Shown in pieces: positions 57,047 to 64,000 of a stretch of 64,000 nt of DNA. The stretch lies in assembly GCA_900538705.1 (NCBI GenBank), contig UPZG01000008.1:16484-80483 (forward strand). Direction: 5' to 3'. The position numbers and the translations under genes were made by a program. Each line of letters begins with the position of its first letter. Position 1 is the stretch's first letter. This stretch comes from an uncultured Porphyromonadaceae bacterium. Its GTDB lineage: Bacteria; Bacteroidota; Bacteroidia; Bacteroidales; Barnesiellaceae_A. The notes below the pieces were generated by a model that was not told the origin of the DNA, made no database searches, and worked only from the letters and a program-made list of their open reading frames with translations.

Positions 57047-57052
57047 AAGGAG
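57047..57052 (+). promoter_or_regulatory. Strong Shine-Dalgarno site of rpmD
   Basis: AAGGAG lies 8 bases ahead of the rpmD ATG in the 18-base gap after rpsE. It is the third such site in the superoperon. Confidence 0.65.
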
Positions 57053-57060
57053 AGTATAAC

Positions 57061-57237
57061 ATGGAAACTATCAAAATTAAGCAAGTCAAAAGTCGTATCA
57101 AATGTCCTGCACAGCAGAAAAAAGTTCTTGATTCACTGGGCTTGACCCGTATGGGTAGAGTGGTAGAACATAATGCTACTCCTCAAATTCTCGGCATGGT
57201 TGCCAAGGTAAGGCATCTGGTTGCCATTATAGACTAA
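57061..57237 (+). CDS. rpmD: 50S ribosomal protein L30
   Basis: This small gene encodes 58 residues (METIKIKQVKSRIKCPAQQK at the start, VAIID at the end) with the L30 fold and the conserved TLxxLGL-like segment (here LDSLGLTRMGR). It sits at its normal place between rpsE and rplO. A strong Shine-Dalgarno sequence precedes the ATG. Confidence 0.96.
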   Translation: METIKIKQVKSRIKCPAQQKKVLDSLGLTRMGRVVEHNATPQILGMVAKVRHLVAIID

Positions 57238-57269
57238 TATTTTATCCATCGAATTAAAACATTACAAAT

Positions 57270-57716
57270 ATGGATTTGAGTAATCTAAAACCCGCTCAAG
57301 GTTCTACCTTCTCCCGCAAACGTATCGGTCGCGGTCCCGGTTCGGGCAAAGGCGGTACGTCAACTCGCGGTCATAAAGGAGCCAAGCAGCGTTCTGGTTA
57401 TAAGACCAAGATAGGTTTCGAAGGCGGTCAGATGCCTTTGCAACGTCGCGTCCCGAAATTCGGTTTTAAGAATTTCAACCGTGTGGAATACAAGGCTGTA
57501 AATATTGAGATGCTCCAGTCTATCGCCGAAAGCAAAAAGCTTCAAGCCATAGACCTTCAGGTACTCGCCGATGCAGGTCTTGTCTCAACTAAACAAAAAG
57601 TAAAAATTCTTGGTAAAGGTACTCTCTCAGTGCCCCTTACGGTGACAGCACATGCCTTCTCGAAAACGGCAGAAGCTGCTATCGTTGCCGCTGGTGGAAC
57701 AGTAGTCAAACTCTGA
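57270..57716 (+). CDS. rplO: 50S ribosomal protein L15
   Basis: The 148-residue protein (MDLSNLKPAQGSTFSRKRIG) has the glycine-rich extended N-terminus that threads the 23S core. Length is typical. It lies directly before secY, with four bases between them. Confidence 0.98.
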   Translation: MDLSNLKPAQGSTFSRKRIGRGPGSGKGGTSTRGHKGAKQRSGYKTKIGFEGGQMPLQRRVPKFGFKNFNRVEYKAVNIEMLQSIAESKKLQAIDLQVLADAGLVSTKQKVKILGKGTLSVPLTVTAHAFSKTAEAAIVAAGGTVVKL

Positions 57717-57720
57717 TACA

Positions 57721-59040
57721 ATGAGAGCAATAGAAACCCTGAAAAATATTTGGAGAATCGAAGATTTGCGTAAGCGAATCATCACGACAATCCTGTTGGT
57801 GCTCGTATACCGGATAGGCTCATATGTAGTCCTTCCCGGTGTCGACCCCGACAGCCTCGATCAACTGCGCAACCAAACAAGTTCTGGTTTGATGCAGTTG
57901 CTCGATATGTTCTCGGGTGGCGCTTTCTCCAATGCGTCAATTTTTGCACTCGGTATCATGCCCTATATCACGGCTTCTATCGTGATACAATTGCTGGGTA
58001 TGGTATTGCCTTCTTTCCAGAAGATGCAACGTGAGGGCGAAAGTGGACGTATGAAGCTCAATCAGTATACGCGTTACCTCACAGTTTTGATTCTTCTCTT
58101 GCAAGGACCTGCCTATTTGGTAAACCTTCGTGTACAAATGGGTATGGCATTCCCCACAGGATGGTGGTTCTTGGTAACTTCAACCATTGTGTTGGCTGCA
58201 GGCAGTATGTTCATTATGTGGCTGGGCGAGCGTATTACCGACCGTGGTATAGGTAACGGTATATCGTTTATCATCTTGGTTGGTATCATCGCACGTTTGC
58301 CGTTGGCTTTTGTTCAAGAGTTTACTAGCCGTTTGGCTTCAAAACAAGGTGGCCTTGTGATGTTCCTCGTTGAAATCATATTCCTCCTTGCTGTGATAGC
58401 TCTTGCAATACTGTTGGTACAAGGCGTACGCAAAGTTCCTGTACAATATGCAAAACGTATTGTAGGTAATAAGCAATATGGTGGTGCAAGACAATACATC
58501 CCCCTTAAGGTTAATACTGCAGGTGTGATGCCTATTATTTTTGCGCAAGCCATTATGTTTATTCCTATCACCATCGCCGGATTTAATGCAGATGCCGCAA
58601 GCAGCGCATTCTTCCGTTCGTTTATGTCGATGACAGGGTTTTGGTATAACTTCATCTTTGCATTCTTGATAATAGCCTTTACATACTTTTATACAGCTAT
58701 TACGGTGCAGCCCACACAAATGGCAGAAGACATGAAGCGCAACAACGGATTTATTCCCGGTATCAAGCCCGGAAAGAAGACCGCCGAATACCTCGACTCT
58801 ATCATGTCGCGTATTACGCTTCCTGGTTCTATATTCCTTGCCATCGTTGCCATTCTTCCTGCTTTTGCTCAAATAGCAGGTGTGAGTGCCGAGTTTGCAC
58901 AGTTCTTTGGTGGAACATCGTTGCTTATCTTGGTGGGCGTAGTACTCGATACTTTGCAACAGATAGAGAGCCATCTCATGATGCACCACTATGATGGTCT
59001 CATGAAATCGGGTCGTATAAAAGGCAGAGCCGGATATTAA
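57721..59040 (+). CDS. secY: Protein translocase subunit SecY
   Basis: This 439-residue protein with ten transmembrane helices forms the central channel of the inner-membrane Sec translocon. The helix 2 plug region (LLDMFSGGAFSNASIFALG) and the cytoplasmic loop ending MKSGRIKGRAGY are typical. SecE and SecG are not in the window. Confidence 0.98.
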   Translation: MRAIETLKNIWRIEDLRKRIITTILLVLVYRIGSYVVLPGVDPDSLDQLRNQTSSGLMQLLDMFSGGAFSNASIFALGIMPYITASIVIQLLGMVLPSFQKMQREGESGRMKLNQYTRYLTVLILLLQGPAYLVNLRVQMGMAFPTGWWFLVTSTIVLAAGSMFIMWLGERITDRGIGNGISFIILVGIIARLPLAFVQEFTSRLASKQGGLVMFLVEIIFLLAVIALAILLVQGVRKVPVQYAKRIVGNKQYGGARQYIPLKVNTAGVMPIIFAQAIMFIPITIAGFNADAASSAFFRSFMSMTGFWYNFIFAFLIIAFTYFYTAITVQPTQMAEDMKRNNGFIPGIKPGKKTAEYLDSIMSRITLPGSIFLAIVAILPAFAQIAGVSAEFAQFFGGTSLLILVGVVLDTLQQIESHLMMHHYDGLMKSGRIKGRAGY

Positions 59041-59057
59041 ACCTGTGAAGCATAAAG

Positions 59058-59843
59058 ATGATTTATCTTAAAACAGATGAAGAAATAGAGATGATGCGCG
59101 AGAGTAATATTCTCGTGGGCAAAACATTGGGCGAGATGGCCCGGTGGGTTGCCCCGGGAATAACTACGCTCCGCCTTGACCAAATCGCCGAAGAGTTTAT
59201 TCGTGACAATGGTGGTGTGCCAGGTTTTAAAGGCTATGCCGGTTATCCTAACACACTGTGTGTCTCGGTAAATGAGACGATTGTGCATGGTATCCCATCG
59301 AGCTATGTGTTGCGCGAAGGTGATATCGTTTCTATAGATTGTGGTGCTGTCGTTAACGGATTCAATGGCGACTCGGCCTATACGTTTTGTGTAGGAGAGG
59401 TAGCCCCCGAGGTGAAAGCCTTGTTGAAGACTACCAAAGAGTCACTTTATATTGGCATCGAGCAAGCTGTTGCCGGTAAGCGGGTTGGTGATATATCCAA
59501 TGCTATCCAATGCTATTGCGAGGCTCGTAACTACTCGGTTGTCCGCGAGATGTGCGGTCACGGTGTAGGACGCAAGTTACACGAAGACCCTCTCGTGCCC
59601 AATTATGGTCGGCGCGGTTGCGGTCCGCTTTTGAAAAAAGGCATGTGTATTGCTATTGAACCTATGATAAACCTCGGCTCGCGAAATATTGTTATAGAAC
59701 GTGATGGCTGGACTACTCGCACACGCGATCGTAAGCCATCGGCACACTTTGAACACACGGTAGCTATAAGTCAAGATGGCCCTGCCGACATCCTCTCTAC
59801 ATTTAAGTATATCGACGAAGTTTTAGGTGAAAATCATATTTAA
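59058..59843 (+). CDS. map: Methionine aminopeptidase type I
   Basis: The 261-residue metalloenzyme removes initiator methionine in the cytoplasm. The ligand segments are [20 protein letters not shown] (about 90-109), the [13 protein letters not shown] histidine region and IAIEPMI. It follows secY directly; adk, often present here in other phyla, is absent. Confidence 0.97.
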   Translation: MIYLKTDEEIEMMRESNILVGKTLGEMARWVAPGITTLRLDQIAEEFIRDNGGVPGFKGYAGYPNTLCVSVNETIVHGIPSSYVLREGDIVSIDCGAVVNGFNGDSAYTFCVGEVAPEVKALLKTTKESLYIGIEQAVAGKRVGDISNAIQCYCEARNYSVVREMCGHGVGRKLHEDPLVPNYGRRGCGPLLKKGMCIAIEPMINLGSRNIVIERDGWTTRTRDRKPSAHFEHTVAISQDGPADILSTFKYIDEVLGENHI

Positions 59844-59854
59844 GCAAAAAGTAT

Positions 59855-60073
59855 ATGGCAAAACAAGCAGCAATAGAACAAGACGGAGTGATTATAGAGG
59901 CATTATCCAATGCCATGTTTCGCGTAGAACTTGAGAACGGTCATGAAATAACTGCCCATATCTCAGGAAAGATGCGTATGCACTACATCCGCATCCTCCC
60001 CGGTGACAAAGTGCGCGTTGAGATGTCGCCCTATGATCTTACCAAAGGAAGAATTGCTTTTAGATACAAATAA
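59855..60073 (+). CDS. infA: Translation initiation factor IF-1
   Basis: The 72-residue OB-fold protein ([20 protein letters not shown]) binds the 30S A site during initiation. Length and ending ([15 protein letters not shown]) are canonical. Confidence 0.98.
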   Translation: MAKQAAIEQDGVIIEALSNAMFRVELENGHEITAHISGKMRMHYIRILPGDKVRVEMSPYDLTKGRIAFRYK

Positions 60074-60087
60074 AAAACAATAACGAT

Positions 60088-60204
60088 ATGAAAGTAAGAG
60101 CATCTGTCAAAAAACGTACAGCAGACAGTAAGATAGTACGCCGCAAAGGCCGTTTGTACGTAATAAACAAGAAAAACCCTAAGTATAAACAACGTCAGGG
60201 ATAA
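60088..60204 (+). CDS. rpmJ: 50S ribosomal protein L36, zinc-free form
   Basis: This small gene encodes 38 residues starting [20 protein letters not shown] and ending KQRQG. The zinc ligands of canonical L36 are replaced (TADSKIV instead of CRNCKIV), so this is the cysteine-free form. It lies at the usual place between infA and rpsM, with 14 bases before and 37 bases after. Confidence 0.97.
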   Translation: MKVRASVKKRTADSKIVRRKGRLYVINKKNPKYKQRQG

Positions 60205-60241
60205 TTTTATTAATTTTGCAAATTAAAATAGTAAATACAAT

Positions 60242-60622
60242 ATGGCAATAAGAATCGTTGGTGTTGACTTGCCGCAAAACAAACATGGCGAGATTGCGCT
60301 TACCTATATTTTTGGTATAGGTCGTAGCTCTGCAAGAACCATTTTGGAGAAAGCTGGCGTAGAGAAAAGCACGAAAGTAAAAGACTGGACTGATGCCGAA
60401 GCTGCTAAGATTCGTGAAATTATCAGCTCCGAATATAAGGTTGAAGGTGACCTCCGTACCGAGGTTCAGCTTAACATCAAACGTTTGATGGATATCGGTT
60501 GCTACCGTGGTATCCGTCACCGTAATGGCTTGCCTGTGAGAGGTCAAAGCACTAAAAATAATGCACGTACTCGCAAGGGTAAGAAGAAAACAGTCGCAAA
60601 TAAGAAAAAAGCTACTAAATAA
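60242..60622 (+). CDS. rpsM: 30S ribosomal protein S13
   Basis: The 126-residue protein ([20 protein letters not shown]) contacts the 50S subunit and P-site tRNA. The [14 protein letters not shown] helix-loop and the Lys-rich C-terminal tail are typical. It opens the alpha part of the cluster; a TAATTTTG at 60211-60218 without a -33 partner lies just upstream. Confidence 0.98.
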   Translation: MAIRIVGVDLPQNKHGEIALTYIFGIGRSSARTILEKAGVEKSTKVKDWTDAEAAKIREIISSEYKVEGDLRTEVQLNIKRLMDIGCYRGIRHRNGLPVRGQSTKNNARTRKGKKKTVANKKKATK

Positions 60623-60632
60623 AAAGTAACCT

Positions 60633-61022
60633 ATGGCAAAAAAGACAGTCGCAACAAAAAAGAGGAATGTTAAAGTCGATGCAGTAGGACAAGCACATAT
60701 CCACTCGTCGTTTAACAACATTATTGTATCGCTTGCCAATAGCGAGGGTCAAATCATCTCTTGGTCGTCGGCCGGTAAAATGGGTTTCCGCGGTTCCAAG
60801 AAGAATACCCCTTATGCAGCACAAATGGCTGCCCAAGATTGTGCCAAAGTCGCTTACGACCTCGGCTTGAGAAAAGTGAAAGCATACGTAAAGGGACCCG
60901 GTAACGGCCGTGAGTCGGCCATACGTACCATCCATGGCGCAGGTATCGAAGTAACAGAAATTATCGACGTTACACCGCTTCCCCACAACGGTTGCCGTCC
61001 TCCTAAAAGAAGAAGAGTATAA
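60633..61022 (+). CDS. rpsK: 30S ribosomal protein S11
   Basis: The 129-residue platform protein has the conserved STFNNI-type segment ([20 protein letters not shown]) and the C-terminal [17 protein letters not shown] 122-base gap follows before rpsD. Confidence 0.98.
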   Translation: MAKKTVATKKRNVKVDAVGQAHIHSSFNNIIVSLANSEGQIISWSSAGKMGFRGSKKNTPYAAQMAAQDCAKVAYDLGLRKVKAYVKGPGNGRESAIRTIHGAGIEVTEIIDVTPLPHNGCRPPKRRRV

Positions 61023-61144
61023 TTCTTTGCATTAAGTTTCATCCAAGAATCCCGAATAGTGAATAGATTGCACCAACTCCTCTCTGCAATCGCGGCTGCA
61101 CTCTTCCCGGTTCGATACAAAAGTTAAATTAAAAATTTTTAGAA

Positions 61145-61750
61145 ATGGCAAGATATACCGGACCTAAAACAAAAATTGCCCGTAAATTTGGCGAAGCCAT
61201 CTATGGACCTGACAAAGTTCTTTCTAAAAAGAATTATCCTCCAGGCCAGCATGGTATCAACAAACGCCGCAAAACTTCTGAGTACGGATTGCAGCTCCGT
61301 GAAAAGCAAAAAGCCAAATATACCTATGGCGTGCTCGAGAAACAGTTCCGCAACCTCTTTGAGAAAGCCTCACGCAAGAAAGGTATCACTGGTGAGGTTC
61401 TTTTGCAACTCCTCGAAATGCGCCTCGACAACATCGTGTATCGTTTGGGCATAGCTCCTACACGTGCTGCTGCACGTCAATTGGTGCTCCACCGTCATAT
61501 TGTTGTAGATGGTAAAGTAGTTAATATCGCATCCTATTCTGTAAAGCCCGGCGAAGTAGTAGGTGTACGCGAAAAATCAAAATCGCTCGAAGTGATTGCA
61601 GATTCTCTCGCAGGTTTCAACCACAGCAAGTATCCTTGGCTCGAGTGGGACGAAGCTACCAAATCGGGTAAATTGCTCCATATCCCTGAGCGTGCCGACA
61701 TTCCTGAGAATATCAAGGAACAATCCATCGTTGAGTTGTATTCTAAATAA
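61145..61750 (+). CDS. rpsD: 30S ribosomal protein S4
   Basis: The 201-residue protein nucleates 30S assembly and in Escherichia coli regulates the alpha operon. The S4 domain with [20 protein letters not shown] (about 96-115) is intact. The zinc-binding cysteines of some S4 forms are absent. The 122-base gap ahead of it may hold a control element. Confidence 0.98.
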   Translation: MARYTGPKTKIARKFGEAIYGPDKVLSKKNYPPGQHGINKRRKTSEYGLQLREKQKAKYTYGVLEKQFRNLFEKASRKKGITGEVLLQLLEMRLDNIVYRLGIAPTRAAARQLVLHRHIVVDGKVVNIASYSVKPGEVVGVREKSKSLEVIADSLAGFNHSKYPWLEWDEATKSGKLLHIPERADIPENIKEQSIVELYSK

Positions 61751-61761
61751 TAATTAGTCAC

Positions 61762-62754
61762 ATGGCAATTTTAGCATTTCAAAAACCTGACAAAGTTTTG
61801 ATGCTTGAGGCGGACAACTTCTATGGGAAGTTTGAGTTTCGTCCGTTGGAGCCCGGCTATGCCGTTACCATCGGTAATGCGTTGCGTCGTATCCTCCTTA
61901 ACTCGCTCGAAGGCTTTGCTATAACGTCTATTCGCATTGACGGTGTGAAACATGAGTTTTCTACCATCCCCGGTGTGATCGAAGACGTTACAAATATAAT
62001 CCTTAACCTCAAAAAGGTAAGGTTCAAACAAGTTGTCGAAGAAATCGAGAACGAGAAAGTTTCTATCAACGTGTCGGGTACCGAGGTGTTCAAAGCCGGT
62101 GACATCAGCAAGTCTCTTACCGGTTTTGAGGTGCTCAACCCCGATTTGGTAATTTGTCATCTCGATGCTAATGCAAGTTTCAATATCGAACTTACCATCA
62201 ATAAAGGCCGTGGTTACGTCCCCGCTGACGAAAACCGTACGCCCAACGATGCCATCGATGTAATTGCCATTGACTCTATCTTTACGCCTATACGCAACGT
62301 AAAGTATACACGCGAAGATTTCCGTGTAGAGCAAAAAACCGATTACGAGAAACTGACTATTGAAATTACAACCGATGGTTCTATCCATCCCAAGGAAGCT
62401 TTAAAAGAAGCTGCTAAGATTCTTATTCACCATTTCATGCTTTTCTCAGACGAGAAAATCACCCTCGAGACAACCGATGCCGAAGGCGGCGAAGAGTTTG
62501 ACGAGGAGATACTCCGTACTCGTCAGCTCCTGCAAAAGAAGCTCGTCGATATGGGTCTCTCTGTACGTGCCCTTAACTGCCTTAAATCGGCCGATGTGGA
62601 AACCCTTGGTGAGTTAGTCGTTTTCAATAAGACCGACCTGCTCAAGTTCCGCAACTTCGGTAAAAAATCACTTACCGAGCTCGATGAAATGTTGGCAAGC
62701 CTGAATCTTTCATTTGGAATGGACACCTCCAAGTATAAATTAGACAAAGAGTAA
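61762..62754 (+). CDS. rpoA: RNA polymerase alpha subunit
   Basis: The 330-residue protein has the dimerising N-terminal domain ([20 protein letters not shown] at about 34-53) and the C-terminal DNA-binding domain with [20 protein letters not shown]. It assembles beta and beta-prime and contacts regulators. It lies 11 bases after rpsD. Confidence 0.98.
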   Translation: MAILAFQKPDKVLMLEADNFYGKFEFRPLEPGYAVTIGNALRRILLNSLEGFAITSIRIDGVKHEFSTIPGVIEDVTNIILNLKKVRFKQVVEEIENEKVSINVSGTEVFKAGDISKSLTGFEVLNPDLVICHLDANASFNIELTINKGRGYVPADENRTPNDAIDVIAIDSIFTPIRNVKYTREDFRVEQKTDYEKLTIEITTDGSIHPKEALKEAAKILIHHFMLFSDEKITLETTDAEGGEEFDEEILRTRQLLQKKLVDMGLSVRALNCLKSADVETLGELVVFNKTDLLKFRNFGKKSLTELDEMLASLNLSFGMDTSKYKLDKE

Positions 62755-62761
62755 GAGTAAG

Positions 62762-63250
62762 ATGAGACACAATAAGAAATTCAACCATTTGAGCCGTACA
62801 AAAGCTCACAGAGACGCGCTCCTGTCAAATATGGCGTCGTCGTTGATCCTCCACAAGCGGATCTTCACCACTTTGGCAAAGGCAAAAGCTCTTAGAGTTT
62901 ACGTCGAGCCCCTTATAACTAAGGCAAAAGAAGATACCACACACTCGCGTCGTGTCGTATTTAGCTATCTCGGAAACAAATATGCCGTTACTGAGCTTTT
63001 CAAAGAAGTAGCTACCAAAATAGGTGACCGTCCCGGCGGTTACACACGCATACTTAAGACAGGTACTCGTTTGGGCGATAATGCCAAGACCTGCTTCATT
63101 GAGTTGGTAGATTACAACGAGAATATGCTTAAGGAGAAAGCCGAGAAGAAAACGACACGTACACGTCGTTCAAAAAAATCTTCAGCAGCTCCTGCCACGA
63201 GTGAAGCCGCTCCTGCCGAACCCGCAGCGGAGACTCCCGCAGCCGAATAA
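62762..63250 (+). CDS. rplQ: 50S ribosomal protein L17 with extended C-terminus
   Basis: The first 117 residues are canonical L17 ([20 protein letters not shown]). A further 45-residue tail follows, first Lys/Arg-rich and then Ala/Pro/Glu-rich ([12 protein letters not shown]). Such tails occur in Bacteroidota and are probably disordered on the ribosome surface. It is the last gene of the superoperon. Confidence 0.97.
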   Translation: MRHNKKFNHLSRTKAHRDALLSNMASSLILHKRIFTTLAKAKALRVYVEPLITKAKEDTTHSRRVVFSYLGNKYAVTELFKEVATKIGDRPGGYTRILKTGTRLGDNAKTCFIELVDYNENMLKEKAEKKTTRTRRSKKSSAAPATSEAAPAEPAAETPAAE

Positions 63251-63272
63251 GACTCGTACATATCATTTACAG

Positions 63273-63309
63273 ATGGGATGCAACCGATGTCGGTTGCATC
63301 CCATTTTTT
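63273..63309 (+). terminator. Terminator of the ribosomal superoperon
   Basis: Arms ATGGGATGCAACCG (63273-63286) and CGGTTGCATCCCAT (63291-63304) with a four-base loop are followed by a T run. It lies 23 bases after the rplQ stop. Confidence 0.95.
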
Positions 63310-63868
63310 ATAACAAGACGTGGGTACGGCATACACCCTTTGCTGTAATATGACCTGTGTGAGGTACGTACTTCTGTTATTTTTATAAACCATGTTTCTC
63401 TTGGTTGACTTCGACTGTATGCTCTATCTATTTAGGCCGATTTTGTGCTTTATGAGCCACGATACGCTGTGTAGAGTTAAGATATTATGACAGTCCTGTT
63501 TCGCGCTCTGTGAGTCTGTATGAGAAGCCTCAGAATGTTTGCGGCGTGAGTATCTTTTCATTTGTATAGTATCTGTCATGAGCATGCAAGATTTTCGTCA
63601 ACTTCTCGGGAATGGGCGTATCGTCGTTGTATTTATTATTCTCTTTGTCATCTGCGATTTTTATCGTAAAATGTGCCGTTGGTGAGAAGCCAAAGTGCTA
63701 CGCTTGCGAGCTATTTGGAATAATAATTTTGTTAGCTATGGTTGTTTTTTAAGGCTCTTCATATACGATGTGTAAGTGTTAATACAATTTTAACACATGC
63801 TTAACTGTCTGTGTTTTATCTCCTTATGATTAAAATGAAAAAATCGTCGAAAAATAATTCCAAAAATA
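63310..63868. other. Gene-poor stretch before the rRNA-type promoter
   Basis: I see no tRNA, repeat or long gene here. The only open frame of interest is a 35-codon one at 63578-63685. The last 100 bases become very A/T-rich, as expected upstream of a strong promoter. Confidence 0.6.
63578..63685 (+). CDS. Possible small membrane protein (35 residues)
   Basis: An ATG-started frame encodes 35 residues with a single hydrophobic segment (RIVVVFIILFVICDFY) followed by basic residues (RKMCRW), the look of a single-pass small membrane protein. There is no Shine-Dalgarno sequence, which is normal here, and no clear promoter. It could be a chance frame. Confidence 0.22.
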   Translation: MSMQDFRQLLGNGRIVVVFIILFVICDFYRKMCRW

Positions 63869-63900
63869 CTTGCACAGTAAATTTACATGCAGTACTTTTG
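63869..63900 (+). promoter_or_regulatory. Strong promoter, probably of an rRNA operon
   Basis: CTTG (63869-63872), 20 bases, then a perfect -7 box TACTTTTG (63893-63900), preceded by about 60 A/T-rich bases that could act as an UP element. A GC hairpin CCCG-CAAA-CGGG follows at 63903-63914. Confidence 0.75.
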
Positions 63901-63902
63901 CA

Positions 63903-64000
63903 CCCGCAAACGGGAAAACAACCCGATGCGAGAGAGGTCTGAATAAGGCCGAAGAGATCATTGGAAGCATGGTGAAAACCAAGAAAAGATAAGCAGCAAA
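63903..64000 (+). other. Probable 5' leader of an rRNA operon
   Basis: The transcribed segment after the promoter has no open frame. It contains GAAGAGATCATTGGAAGCAT followed by A-rich sequence, similar in character to the leaders ahead of 16S genes in Bacteroidales. The 16S gene itself is not in the window, so the call is inferred. Confidence 0.5.

Noticed and set aside
60211..60218. TAATTTTG ahead of rpsM as an internal promoter
   Set aside because: The -7 box is exact, but no TTTG-like element lies at any sensible distance upstream, so a chance match in A/T-rich sequence is more likely.

Overview
The window is chromosomal DNA of a member of the order Bacteroidales (Bacteroidota). The evidence is the Bacteroidota-type promoters (TTTG, about 20 bases, TAnnTTTG) seen several times, the near absence of Shine-Dalgarno sequences, and lineage-typical proteins: TamL-type lipoprotein Omp85, DUF4271, DUF3098, an alternative GlmU-like protein, a one-subunit-anchor fumarate reductase, and zinc-free S14 and L36. 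I cannot name the genus. There is no insertion sequence, prophage, CRISPR array or resistance island.

Layout. 1-1546: two LPP20-like envelope proteins, the first cut by the window edge. 1642-9656: a secreted protein with a sorting-domain-like tail, then an AraC regulator divergent from a complete RND efflux operon (adaptor, pump, TolC). 9669-20770: an outer-membrane biogenesis region with TamB-TamL as an overlapping pair, a second TamL-like lipoprotein, an acyl-ACP thioesterase and a PepSY-like protein. 20800-26411: MntP, an MsbA-like ABC exporter and a TonB-receptor-like barrel. 26602-33007: tRNA-Gln, tyrS, and a minus-strand set tatD-yidD-rnpA and hemD-DUF4271-LOG-epimerase. 33226-36668: sdhC-sdhA-sdhB (fumarate reductase). 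36924-41692: a minus-strand envelope/translation operon, methyltransferase-ftsX-DUF3098-uppP-truB-queA. 41906-44862: a GlmU-like protein divergent from an asparagine-synthetase homologue that appears catalytically dead. 45255-63250: the fused str/S10/spc/alpha ribosomal superoperon, from rpsL to rplQ, with fusA, secY, map, infA and rpoA. The last 130 bases hold a strong promoter and what looks like the leader of an rRNA operon lying just beyond the window.

Most of the window is core housekeeping. I did not find a convincing new multi-gene system. The most unusual single gene is the asparagine-synthetase-like protein at 43216-44862, which has lost the catalytic cysteine of its glutaminase domain and the ATP-binding motif of its synthetase domain while keeping an intact frame. 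Other items worth attention are strong Shine-Dalgarno sequences before only three genes of the ribosomal operon, two TamL paralogues around one TamB, a terminator-like hairpin directly before rnpA, and structured gaps or leaders at rpsL, rpsG, rpsD and mntP.
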